From Sipunculus nudus (Eukaryota > Annelida > Sipuncula > Golfingiida > Sipunculidae), in the NCBI GenBank assembly GCA_026874595.1, contig CM049313.1, positions 20,665,508 to 20,729,507 on the forward strand: a stretch of 64,000 nucleotides of DNA, in the 5' to 3' direction. Shown here one piece after another: positions 38,701-52,145 of this stretch; position 1 is the first letter of the stretch, and each line of letters begins with the position of its first letter. Position numbers and translations under genes: made by a program. Under the pieces are notes generated by a model. The model searched no databases and had not been told where the DNA came from. It saw nothing but the letters and a program-made list of their open reading frames with translations.

Positions 38701-41700
38701 CAAGTAAGCCATGTGTGAATGTTGGAAAGTTCAGGATGAAAAGTTTGATTTACAGTGCATCCACAATCCTTTTAAAGATGTGGCTTCTGTGACCTTCAAC
38801 TTAGATCGCTGGATCTGAAAATCAAAATGAATTTACATATGTGGTTGGTCATTATTAAATCAAGTTTGAAGCCAGTCTGTCTATCCAAAGCAGAATTATC
38901 ATCCATAAACTAATTTGTGAATGGATGGGCCCTGTGACCTTGACCTTTGACCTATGACCCAAAAATCAAACAGAATCTTCCCCTAGTGGCAGGTTAGCAA
39001 TATCTTGAAGATGGAAGGTTTGTGATGAAAAGTTTGGCTTCAAATGCATACACATTCCTTTTAAAGAAATGGGTCCTGTGACCTTGACCTCTGACCGTTG
39101 GACCCCAAAATCAACATGGTTCTTTAGTGGCGGGCCATTTATAAGTTAAGTTTGAAACCAATATGTCAAACTTAACTGGAGTTATCATCTGGAAACTAAT
39201 TTGTGTGGATGGACAGAATGACAGACAGACAGACATACAAACACACAGAATGACAGATAGGGTGATTAGTATAGGGCATCCACTTGTGATCAATAAACAC
39301 ACCAGGTTTTAAGACACCAGATGTTATGACAGCTGAGAAACTGACATGACTGTTGTCATTTTATAATAAATAAATAGAAAAATATTTGTTAAAATAGGAA
39401 AACCACCACGTTTCAGGAACTGACAAAACTTGTCATGGTCAATATTCAAGGCAAGATTCATGACAAACCATGCATTAATTATCAAGATATTAGAGGTTTT
39501 GTATCAAATATTTATACTATTCTGGGGGGTACTTTCAAGTCCCATAGCTCGAAGGAAAAAGGTCACAGTGACCTAATTTCAGGTTTCCAAGGAAATTTTT
39601 AATTGACCTCCCTGGATATTCACTTAGAAGTTTCTAGGACCAGCTGTTATAATTTGTGCCCTGCTAATGGACGGCCGGATGTCCAGACAGACAACGGACA
39701 AAGCGCCATTCCTACACCTCAGTTGACTTACAGTCAGCGGAGCAAAAAATGATTGTAGTTGGCACCACCAGTCTTGTATACAACAAAGCTATCAGAGGTA
39801 TGCCCAAGTTCAGACTGATATATCAAACCCCTCCTGAGAAATAAGCAGGGACACACACTGTGCAAAAAATTATTGTAAGTGGCACCACCAGTCTTGTATA
39901 CGACAAGTATATGATAATTAAAATATGATAGGTATAAATATGCCCAATTTCAGGATATATCAAATTCCTCTATAGATATAAGCAGGCACAAAACTCACAC
40001 ACTGTGCAAATGTCATTGTAGGTGGTGACACCTGTCTTGTGAACAAGAAACCCACCAAAGACACACAGACAGGTCAAAATATTAGGCCAATACATCAAAC
40101 TTAGCTTAAGTCTGATGCATGGGGCTGACCATGCTTAGGTGAGAAAGGCAGTTGCCCCGAGTGAACTGTGACAAATTTGCTAGCTCAGGCTACTGCACTG
40201 AGTGAACTCATGACCTGCACCTGGCTAGACTGGGTGAACTTTTGACCTGTACCTGGCTGCACTAAGTGAACTCTTGACCTGTTGCCTAATCTGATACAGT
40301 GACAGTCTGCCAAAGCTATAAATAGATTGGCTCCACATGCAGCCCTGAGGGGCATGACACCTATGAGGTGATCACATGGTACCCATGAGGTGTTCACATG
40401 TCACCCATGAGGGGATCACATGCCTTGTTCTTGGCTGCACTGACTGAACTCTTGACCTATATCTGGCTGCACTGAATGAACTCTTGATCTATTGCCGAAT
40501 TTGAAACAGTTTGCAGTTTCTTAACCTATGTAAATATACAGACACAATCTTGGCCTGTTGGCAAATCTGTTTACACATACTGAAAGAATTTGGCTAAAAT
40601 GCTTTTTTTTAAGCTGAAATATTCATAAACTGTATATTAAAATATCTAGAAAAATAAAAGATTCAGTTCTTTCATTGTTAAAGGTCCAATAATTCTGCCA
40701 AAAATCATTCAAGTAAACTGGAACAAAGACCACCTAAGAATAATTTTTGTGCCATGTAACAGAAGTTATAATTGAAACAATAATTTTATAGAAGAACAGT
40801 TTTGCAGTCCCAAGTTTGAGTTAGACATAATAATGGCCAATAATTTTTCTGATATTATTGAAAGAACCATGTCCTACGATAATTCTTTTGAAAAATTGAA
40901 CGATTCAACTTGACAGTTTCATCATAAACATTTTAAGCTGAAAGAGGCTAAACTTATGACGTTTTTGCCCATAAAAGCAGGTCAATGTAGGTGGCACATC
41001 AAAATCTGCAACTTCAAATATGAGTCATGAGACCAACATTTGCACAATACTTGGTAATGCTAGCTTCTGTCATTTCTGAGATAACTATGTCAGTATGCTT
41101 ACTTGGCCAAATGACCGTTCGAATTCATTTTACTCCACTAAAATTCATCAAATGCAAACCATTTGAACAAACTTGAGAGTGCTTGCCTCTGGGATCATTT
41201 CTGTAAAAAATTGAACAATTTGGCTGGACCGTTTGCATGAAGACTTTTAAAGGTTTTTCAGCTTTTCCCCTATAAAATCTAAGTAAATGCAGATAGCAAA
41301 AAACATAAGCTTAATCCCACAACATTTGATATGTGACAGATAATTGCATAAAATCTGGGGATGATAGCTCCTGCAATTCCTGAGAAATTATGGGTTGATA
41401 TACAGATGACCAATGACCCCGTACAAAAAAAGGTCAATGCAGGTGGCGCCACCAATACCTGAATTTCATATATGACTCATGTGACCAACACTGGCATAAA
41501 ATTTGGTGATGATGGCTCTGGCCGTTTCTGAGATTGTCATTTTAGTATGCTTTTTTGGACAGATGACTAGGTTCAACTTCCTGTAATTTGGCCAAAATTC
41601 ACAGAAAATTGAACCATTTGAACAAACTTGAGAGAGATGGTATAAAAGATTATTTCTGTGAAATATTGAACAAATTGGCTTGACCATTTCAGAGGAGAAG

Positions 41701-44700
41701 CTTTTTAAAGGTTTTTTTTAGCTTTTTCTCTATAAAATCTAAGAAAATGCACATTTTTTTCAGATGGCTAATTTTTTGCATTAAATTTCATGATGCTAGT
41801 GCAAGCTCCAGTCGTCTTCGAAATAGTACAGGTTAACGTATACCTGTGATTGTAAACATTGCCTGGCATGAGGAAATTTAAAATCATAAATCTACATTTT
41901 TTAAAAGTTTTTAAAAAAACATTCTTGTCAATATTAACCATAGATAACCTGAAATCTAAATGTCTGGAGGCATGATGTAACGGATGCTGATAAACTGGTT
42001 CCAGGCTAGATGTATCTGCTTCACACAGCTAACATATATGGTAAAATGACTCAATTCAATCTTTATTATTCAGCCAAAATTCATTCTTTAGAAACCATAA
42101 AAGACAATTATTATAAGAATTATTCAGGGGATTATTCTAGTAAAATATTAAACAAATTGGCCTCAGTGGCATCAGCCAAAACACGTTTTGCAGGTTTATA
42201 ACTCATATGGGAAAATAAAGCAAAATGGCTAAGTTAAGCTTCCAATAACTCAGCCAAAAATCACTGAACCAATGCCATTTGAACAAACTTGAATATCAAC
42301 ATCTAAGGATAATTAATGTGTGAGATTTAAGAATTTGGCCCAGTGGTTTTTGAGGAGAAGATCTTTGTAGCCACTGAGCTAAAATGGGCTGTTATGGCAT
42401 ATGACTAAATTCAGCTTCCCATAACTCAGCCAAAAGTCACTGAACTGAGACCATTTGAACAAACTTCAGAAAGCACTACCCTAGGATCATTTCTGTGCGA
42501 TATTAAACAATTTGGCAAAATGGTTTCAGAAAAGAAGTTTTTTGTCAGTATGATACGGGCACTGATGACCCCCGTTCAAAAAAGGTCGATGCAGGTGGCG
42601 CCACCAATACCTGAATTTCAGACATGACTCATGTGACCAACATTTGCATAAAATTTGGTGATGACAGCTCCAGCCGTTTCTAAGATTGTAATTTTAGTAT
42701 GCTTTTTTGGACAGATGACTTAGTTCAAATAGCTGTAACTCGGCCTAAAATCACCGAACTTAAACCATTCGAACAAACTTGAGACAGATTGTTCCACGGA
42801 TCATTTCTGTGAAATATTGGACAATTTGGCTGAACAGTTTCGGAGAAGAAGATTTTTAAAGCTTTTTTAGCTTTTTCTCTATAAAATCTAAGAAAATGCA
42901 GTTAGCCAAAAAATAAGCAAAATCCGATAGAGTTTTTTAGATGACTAATTTTTTGCAGAAAATTTCTTAATCCTAACTCTTGCTGTTTTCAAGATAGTAT
43001 TGGTTAACGTACAGACGACGGACGACGGCTGACGCCACACCATCGCATAAGCTCACAGGTTCGCTAAAAATTGAGGTTTTTCCTTAATTTCTCAAAGGAA
43101 CGAAGTGGCAAAGACCCAGTTTTCAGCTTGGTAGGAGATCTTGGGGACATCTAACATTATGCCGAATTTTGGATTCCTAGGTCTTACGGTTTCAAAACGC
43201 GCCACACCTACTGACGGACGGACGGACAGACAACGGACAATGGACCATGACTATAGCTAAGATGACTTAAAGTCAACTGAGCTAAAAATATATAAAATGA
43301 CCTGGTCCCTACTTATGAATCAGAATGTTTTTTAAAATTTATTTGTAAATGTTTGGCCAGAGATTATTGGTTAAGTAATGATATTTTGAAAACTTATGCA
43401 AATGCATTTTAAAGATGTTACTGTTGAGAATCTCACAATATATTACACTAAATATTAATGCCCTTACAAAGCAAAATAAATACTGTGGTTGCCTCTAAAT
43501 CGGCGAGGGTTGAAATTTTGCGGTTTTTGTATTTAAAAAATTTTCACGGGGTTCCTTTTTCGCGCTCTATCATTAGTCTAGTAGTATGTTATTTTTCAAA
43601 TATGAAACTATAAACTGTTGTGACCAAATTATTTCATAAACCACTGATTTCATTATTTCTCTGTCTGGATATTGCATGTTTGAACACCCACGAACGGCTG
43701 AGCCGACGCGTACGGGAAGCTTTGACCCCGCTGGCTGTAATTAGTTCACGGCCAAAGCTCATGCAATCAAACAAGTCACATGTCGTTAAGGTGTGAGAAA
43801 CCAACCTGTAACTACATAACCGTGTAATAAGTTTGTTTAGGTAAACTGTCTTGATAAGGGTAACTTCCTCCTTAATTAACAGACGTGTCGTAATCACCTG
43901 CTCATCCATAAAAAGGGATGCCTGTAGGTAGCCTCCTTGTTGCAGGATCAATGCAGGGCATGCCAGCTGGCGTCAGCATATCCCTGCAAAGGGTCAAGGT
44001 TTTGCATCTAATCCAACCGATATTATTATAAATGAGCCCCCTTATTCTCCCTGAATCACATACAGTATATGCAACAGGCTCGATGGACATCACTATGTGG
44101 CTGAAGATTAATATCAACTGTTGCCAACTATCAAAAGCTTCTGAAATTAATGACAATGGCCTGGTATATATGCATTCAAAACTGCATGGTTTCAATTTAG
44201 CGGTCGGAGAGCGACCGTGAACATCGCAAATTTGATACCACTGCAAATAAGAAGACAACTACAGTAAACGCATGTAGAAAATAGAAAACATGTGACCTGT
44301 ACATATCAATAAACCTTGTTGCAATGTTTAATGTAAACACTATGATGCCATTTCTTTCTTATACACCATTCAGGTGAGCGCTGTGACCCATGGGTCCCAT
44401 GCAAGAGATCAGCAAATGAAATGGGGCAGAGCCAGTGAAATTGACCTTTCTAATTCAGCAGAGGACCAACCCAGTTTTTGGCCAACAAAAACCAGCAGCC
44501 CCAGTAAGACATCTGAATTTGTTGATTCAGTGACAAAAGAAAGCTTACTGCTAGAAAATAAGGATATCGGTTCAAATTATGAATCTGAATCTGGCCCTTT
44601 GCCTCTTGGAAAAATTCTTCAAACAGAAGAAGTGCTTGAAAAACTTTGTAGTGATGCTATTGGCCTGGATCGAATCCCAAATGGAGCAAAATCCAATGTC

Positions 44701-47700
44701 TACTTCATTGTGAAAAATGATGCAAATCTGGACAGGAAAAGGTAAGAAGAGTTAACACATGGATGACAGTGGTGTTTGGCTGAGTAACTCTGGCACCAGC
44801 AACAAGACTGTTTATATCACTGATAGTGCTAATCCGACAAAACACGAAAAAATTTTCCATCAAGACGGCCAATAGTGCAAGGAAAAACAAATACAAGGAA
44901 AACGTCACTATATACCCCAGTCCCCTCAGCCAATGGAAAAACAAATCTTGGAAATATACCATGGTTAAGCAAAACTAAAAGCGGACCAGTCATACTCAAA
45001 GAGCGTTAGCTGGATTGTGAAATCACCCCTGCACATGTCTCTGGCTACAGCCATAGCGATTGTAGAATACTCGGGGACTTTTCCTAGACTGGTGCCACAT
45101 GGCAATAACAAACAAATCAGGGAACTTATGTGCGGACACAAAGGTTGTGTTCTGGAAGAAGCAGGTCAAAGGGCAAAAACTACCGTATTTATTCTAATTT
45201 GGCAACCACTTAAAAATAATTAATTTTCTCAGAGGTCGAGACAATAGAGGATATTTGAAAATTATCTTCCTGCAGAATTTGCGGTAGTCGAGATTTTAGA
45301 GGCATGCGGTTTAATAACCTTCCCTAGAGCCGTAGAGACACTCGAGCGGTCATATGAATTGAGTGATAATTTGGTCGTTTATAAGTTTGTTTTGTTAGCT
45401 AAACAGTATTTCCTACAAATGGGCTTCCAACCGTCACATGAATTACACAGTGTCCGCAAATGATTAATAAAACTGAGCTCAATCACTTTACAAAATGATC
45501 ACTACTTCGCGTAAAGGTACGATCACTTGACATAGACGGCAACTCCTGCAACTACCAGCTGTTTCAAGTTAACCCATCAGGCGGCGATATAAAGGGACAA
45601 GCAGCTGCACCAAGTTGGAAGAAGACTTTATAAAAAATAACTGCCAATTATCAGATAAATTTTATTTGCATAATACGTAATAAATAAAGGAAAGTAAAGG
45701 CACGTTAAAATATGTACGACCGGAAATGGTCCTAGCTGGCGTGCCCTCGATCGGGCCCTGTTTTGTATACGCTGTCACCCATCCAAAAACTAACCGGGGT
45801 CGTTGAAACTTAACTAAGATGACCAGCCCAACTGTGTCACAGTTGTTCCACCACGCGTGCTTCCCCGTACTTGGTAAATATTATTGCTAATTATCCCACG
45901 TGAATCGCACACGAGACACGTGCGTACCAGGAATGGTACACGAGTTTGCTTCGTCACGGACACCCATTTGGAACTTGAACGCTTTATCATGTTTATATAT
46001 ATCGAAAAACACATCTTTGTATCTTCAAAAATCTTATTGCAAACAAGTTTGATGTGGATGCTCAGTGTAATAAGAATCTAGTCAGATACAAACTGCAATG
46101 TCCGTTAGAGAGGGAGGCATTACACCTTAACATCGTCGGCAGTCGCGAAATTAGAGTCATTTTAGAAATTATGCTTTCAAAATATTTTTTGGGGTCGAGA
46201 AATAAGAGGGATCGCCAAATTGGAATAAATACGGTACACAACCAAAAACAGTGTATAATCAAGATGGTGCTACAAAACAGTGTGACTAAGGCCCAAAGGG
46301 AAACAAAACAAACAGAAACAAAAAAAAAATACTCAGACAAAAAACCGCTCAAAAAAAAGACAAGGTCAATACAAGAGCAATTTTGCTGACAATCTATTGA
46401 TAGTCCTCAATATGGTCCAAGATCACCCCTTCGTGCAACAGGTTCACATTGTGAAATCTCACGTGCCAAGTGTGATTCTGTATCTGCCAGATCAGATACA
46501 AGATTTGAAGAGATTTTGTTGTACAGGAGATGCAGTCCTAGGTGTAGACAGGACATTCAATTTAGGGGATGTCTTTGTGACGACAACAGTGTTTAAGAAC
46601 AAGTCACTTGAGAAGATTGAGACTGGAGAAAACCCTGACTTTTTGGGGCCAATGTTTCTGCATGGAAATGCAAATCTTGAAACATACCATGCATTTTTTG
46701 CCCATCTTTCAGCAGTTCTTGCCAACTGCAACACCAAAGAGCTAAACATTGGATCTGATGATGAAAAAGCTCTGTGCAAGGCTATAGAGAAAGCTTTTCC
46801 AGATTCCTTGAAAGTTTTTTGCACATGTCATCTTGAGAGAAATACAACTGAATACTTACAAAACAAGAAAGGGCTGACCACAGCAGACAGATGAAAAATT
46901 ATTGACTGTTTGTTTGGATCAGACTGTGTTTCAAGTGCTGATGATACCCTGGATCTGGACACAAGAATCAGTGATGCAAAACAAAATTGCAGCATATAGC
47001 ACCTAAGTTCAGCCTAAGTTCAAATTCTTGGCTTATTTCTTGCATATTTCTTTTTATATTTTACATTTGTATAAACATGGTAGGTGTTTAACTTGGATGT
47101 AATATATTGATGGTTATCTCTATTATTTTGAGTACAACTGAAAGTTTTGAAATATAACAATATCCCTTTATTATAAGTACTAGAAGGTTTACATCTTGTA
47201 CAATTTTCCTTGGTTACCAATCATGGATTACCTTGTTTACTTTATAATACTGTAATAAACAGTTTTTAAATGTTTTTTAGTTTTAAGTTCATTTCAGAGT
47301 TGAAACCTTTCTTTATTTAGGGAAACATAACTACAGCACATTTTTTAAGCCAAAACTACATGACAAAATAATTTCCTATGGTATATTTCATTACTCACAG
47401 TCACAGCCTAGACACTTGGTAATATGTTCTGGGGCTGGCAGTATTCAATTTCTGGATGACCCTTTTTTGTACAGACACCATACCATCACCTGAGAAGCTT
47501 TGCATGGACATTTTCTTTACAATATTATAATAAAATAATTATAATATTTTTAATTGCCCAGTGAAAAGCTTGTTTGTTAAAAGTTTAAACATAAGATATT
47601 TTGTAAGCTAATATTAATATATGTTACTTGGTTAATATAAAATAATCTATTAAAGAGTGCTTTTCTTGATTTTAAACAAATAATATTCAAAGCCTGTTTG

Positions 47701-50700
47701 GCTTGAGTTGGGGAATAAAAGAAAAAAAATTAACACCCACAAGCTTATATATTAAATGGAAAATTGATTTTCATAGCCTGACATAGGTATATCTCATTAT
47801 TTGGCAGAACTATAGAAAACGGGCTGCAGCCTACCGCCGGCACCTTATGCACAACGGGTGTCGCATAATAAATTTTTTCCTGACAATGGCCGATACAAAT
47901 TATTTTCCTGAGACTTCCCATATTTAATTTTGCTCATAACTGGAGTCTATTATATTAAGAGGAGGAGGGGTCTGGGTTCCCTGTCTGAACAGGTGTGTGG
48001 GGGCGGAGCCCCCACCTTAAGCTTAATTCTCCTGTTCAAATAGTAAATGGTTCCCCATTTTCGCGATAGATGGCACTTCAATCGCAGATATAAATGAACA
48101 AAACTCGCGCCTTCTGGTATCTCGTCTTCGCGGCTCCTAGTCTAGATATCGTAGGTTCGATTCCCCATTCAACAACTTCTGATGTTAGTAGTTGTTTATG
48201 TTAGAAGAGTTGATATGAGTGTAGGGACATCTTCAGGGAAAAGTAGGAGTTAAATAGGGAATGAGAGAAGACAGTTTTATTTATATTTTCATGTTCCTCA
48301 ATAGAAGCGAATCCCGCTTTCTATAGTGGCTTCCAATATTGTGAGGTCTGATGGGGTGTTTAGTCTGACCCCTGTGGTAGCTCTGCCCCATCCAGCCTCC
48401 ATACTGCCTGCAGTCCCATGATTTGCCAGATTAGGGGTAGCACAATAGCGTGTACCTGTACATCCCAGTGTCTGAAGGTGTGCAAATGTACGCCTTAAGG
48501 ACAGGGTAGCACTTCAGCCCCATCTCGGAGATTAATTATAGTCCGTTCCACCAACCGTGAAATACTGTTTTTTCACGTTTTCTTTTCTACCTTGATATAT
48601 AATCTGTGTTCTTAGTGATACCAGGAATGCCTAGAAAACGACCTAATTTTATATGAAGTTAGTGATAATGTATAAAAAACAACTTACATCACGACGCTGA
48701 TGTGTTGTTTACTTTATGTAAGGAGTGCATAGCTATAACTTGGCCAAACTGAACGGCATTGTATGTGAAATCTTTGCCGTCGTAATGGAATGACGTAACC
48801 GTGATGTCACGGTCGTCGCGTGAAATTTCCTGAATACACGTTATGAAGAGGCCAGCAGGTGTCAGTCACTGTGTTCAGTAGACCCAGCTAGGCTCTGATA
48901 TCTTAGTACTTATACTGCATGTATACTGCCGGTCTTTTAACATAGTACACAGAGCCCTGGACATGGCCAGGCAGGCAGTTTTATTCATGTAGCCTGTTGT
49001 CCAACTTGTCATTATATACACCCGACATAGGCCTAAATGGCAAAATAATCCAAAACTGACGCAATTTATAATGCTTATTTTTATCCAAGTTTTATGTGTT
49101 TGAAGAACATTTTTCATCATTGTTACCAGAGCCTGAGGTAAATCCACTTTAAACCAGTGTTTTGCACTGCTGTGAATACTGTTCTAAGATGAGCTAATAT
49201 ATTTTGTCAACTTGTAATACATGCGGGCAGTACCCTGTCATGGGAGGCGATGTAGGCATCATGGCTCCATGGCAGCACTATATATGGGTAACAAAGCAAG
49301 GACTGCAAATTAAGTAAATGAAAAGCTACCGTCCCGTTTAATAGGCATGGTATTGAATTCACAAAATGAATTGTGATTTTATCAAAAATACTCTAGATTT
49401 GTCTATCATAAAAAATTCAAAAGAACTGGTACATTTATAATATATCAATGTATCAAACCCTTTTTTTCAAATATTGGACTGTTCTAGCCAAGCTGAAACA
49501 CTGTCCTATGAGGTTCGATCATTTGTTTATACATCACCAATACTTTTCCTGTCATTTTGACCATGTATAAAATTGGGTTGACCCATCTTCACCCATTGTT
49601 TTATGGAAATGTTACTAATTTTTCTCCAAGTAAAGCTTGGTGAACAGGATATGGTGAATCATGTTTCGTTCGTTTATACAGAATGAGGATGCCTGGCTTT
49701 ATCTTAACCACTTCTTATTTTCATCAATGCTGTTCAGCTGTATACATATATAGTTATGCGGCAGATGTATCAAGTTATTTATCCAGAGCCGGTGTGAATC
49801 TGTTCAAATTTGAAAAAAAATGCAACTTTATTTGTCACCTTTACACAAAAGGTTGTGAAACTTTCTATGCGAATCTTCGTATTCATGAGTCTGTGAAACC
49901 TGTATATAAATGGGCCAGGCCACTGAAAATGGCCCCAGCCAGTGATCAGAATGGAATTGGATCCATACAACACATGACATATATTTGATAATATTTAAGG
50001 ATTTAAATTAACTCTCTTTTCAACCCAGGTCAAAAAACAGTATCATAAAATACATGCAATAGCCAGTGTTTTGCCACTCCAGATATGGCTTTTGTTTAAA
50101 ATTTCTTTTTACACACTAATTTAGCCAGCTGAAACCGTGTTTTGTTTAAAAATTCACAAGAAAACATTGGATAACGTAAAAAAAATGTGTATTGTCAGAC
50201 ATTTTTCCATATAATATGCCGTCGGCAAGGTGTGTAAATTTTACAAAATTACTAATTCCGTAAATGCTCTGATTGGTTACTTTAATTAATTTATCTAGAA
50301 ATAAATGATCAGTAAAACTGAATATGTACCTGTAGCTTACATGAAAACATCACCTCAAATGGGGACACCAAGTAAATAGATAAATCACTGTTCTCCTTAT
50401 TATTCTTTGCCTTAGCAGATAACAAATAATTTTTCCACATACAGAAATTACATATCATTGTGTAGGATTTTTCCAGCTGGGTTGAATGTCGTTGGAATTA
50501 AAGGCCGAAGACAAACAAAAAGGGCCTGAGGACATTTTCAGTGGCCTTCAGCTGTGGTTTCCATTCATCCGTAAATCTCGTACGTCTCGTACGCAAAAAA
50601 ATCGGATCCCTCTTTGTAGGATTGTTTCCATACGTACATTTTAACGTGCTCCGCATGCGTATCCGCAAATACGGACAGCATCGAAACGGATCGTTGAGCG

Positions 50701-52088
50701 ATTCATCCGTTTTGCGGATGGCAAAAATGCCTACATTTCCCAGCAGTGCCCTGGCGCCAGCTATGATGAGACATATTGACCTTCTTCCTGCCTGCCGTCC
50801 TTGCAGTTTAAAAAGAGGCATGTGAAAGGGTATCAGCAAGAAAAACGTACGTACTTATGGAAACAGTTTTTGCGGACAGGGCACTATGGAACGCACGTAC
50901 GTCTTTTGCGGATACGTTTTTAGCAGATGCATGGAAACACAGCTTTTTACCCATATACGGGCTTCTTGCCACCCCCACTTAAAATGAACTGGTCGGAATA
51001 TTCTCCTAATTTCTGACCGTTCCGGGCGTACATGCAGTGTGATATAGACGATCCCATTTCAAAGTTGGGATGAAGGAAGACATGAATTATAAAATGTTTA
51101 TTCTGACCTGTTGGTTATGCCTAAAAGTATATTCAGATTAAAAATTTTAACCCCTGCGGAGCTTGAAATTGACATTGGATTGAATGGACTGTGTGACCTC
51201 TGCCCCGAGAGCCGCAAGTGATACATTGTAAAAGGTGGTCGTGCATGGGGACGTGCCTGGAGAAAATCTGTAGGCACACACGTGTACACAAGTTTTGCCG
51301 TTTTAACCATTAATATTGCTATTAACACTACTTGTTATCACTGATCAGGTCATGAGGATAGTAATCCTCCAACGATATTAATTTAAATTATGGGTGGTGG
51401 CTATGGAAATAACACTTTTGGATGACCAGTGAATGTCACTGTTATCAACACATTCTGGTGATAGGCCTACATGGTTTTTTCGTGATGAATATACCGACTC
51501 ATTGTAGTAACTATATTGTTGTTGTAAATGTATAAGGTTTTTTGTTATCCTGTCTCTGAAAAAGCGTATCAAAGGGAGAGAGCAGGGATGCCATTCATCA
51601 TTCATGTACAATCATATGATATAACAGGGGCTACATGCATATATTAATGATAGTACTTAACGGTTTAGGGACATATTGGCCGCCGTCGACATCGGCCGCC
51701 GGCCTCAAATGGACCATATCGGCCGCCGGCGCCCAGCGGGACGCAATATCGGCCGCCAGCTGCAATTGCCCACAGGCCTGTATTAACTCTTTCAAGTCAA
51801 CCATATCGGCCGCGGAAAGAACTAGGCTACCATATCGGCCGCCGCCTCCTCATTATACGTTTCATTGGATAATCTATAGTCTCTCTCTCTCACATTGTAT
51901 ATATAATGTATGTATAAATATATATATATATATACACATACATACATAAATACTAAAGCATTATAATAAAAATGTAAATAAATTAATAAACCAAATCACC
52001 GACTTATCTTCCAAATAAAGCGAATATAATAAATCAAGGCTTAACATGAATATATTTTATATAAAAATTAATGTATTTTGATATAAAT

Positions 52089-52145
<57 letters not shown>

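Larger units (their letters stand above)
38294..43064. mobile_element. 4.8-kb insertion splitting repeat R1
   Basis: The uninterrupted copy at 25955 shows TTTTTAATAAA joined directly to AATTGAGG. Here 4771 bp lie between them, so this is an insertion. Its ends share an 11-bp inverted repeat, GCGAACCTGTG (38313-38323) and CACAGGTTCGC (43054-43064). TAAA at both junctions may be the target duplication. The interior is non-coding and composed of repeat fields: CCTGTGACCTTGACC (38500-39300), TGGCACCACCAGTCTTGTAT (39760-40090), GTGAACTCTTGACCTG (40180-40510), and diverged long units with GGTGGCGCCACCAATACCTG (40980-42960). Confidence 0.78.

Noticed and set aside
43634-44258. Minus-strand coding region of about 100-118 residues (two overlapping frames)
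   Set aside because: The frames overlap each other, lack conserved motifs and lie in repeat-like non-coding sequence.
46054-46389. Independent small lysine-rich gene
   Set aside because: It straddles the right end of the 1056-bp TIR element and the following MULE relic, in a frame different from the transposase similarity.
48151-48163. tRNA or SINE from a B-box-like GGTTCGATTCCC
   Set aside because: No A box at the right distance and no cloverleaf could be drawn around it.
50498-50839. Protein-coding gene on either strand within the CGTACG-rich element
   Set aside because: Open frames exist on both strands of a CpG-rich small TIR element. Neither resembles a known transposase or cellular protein.
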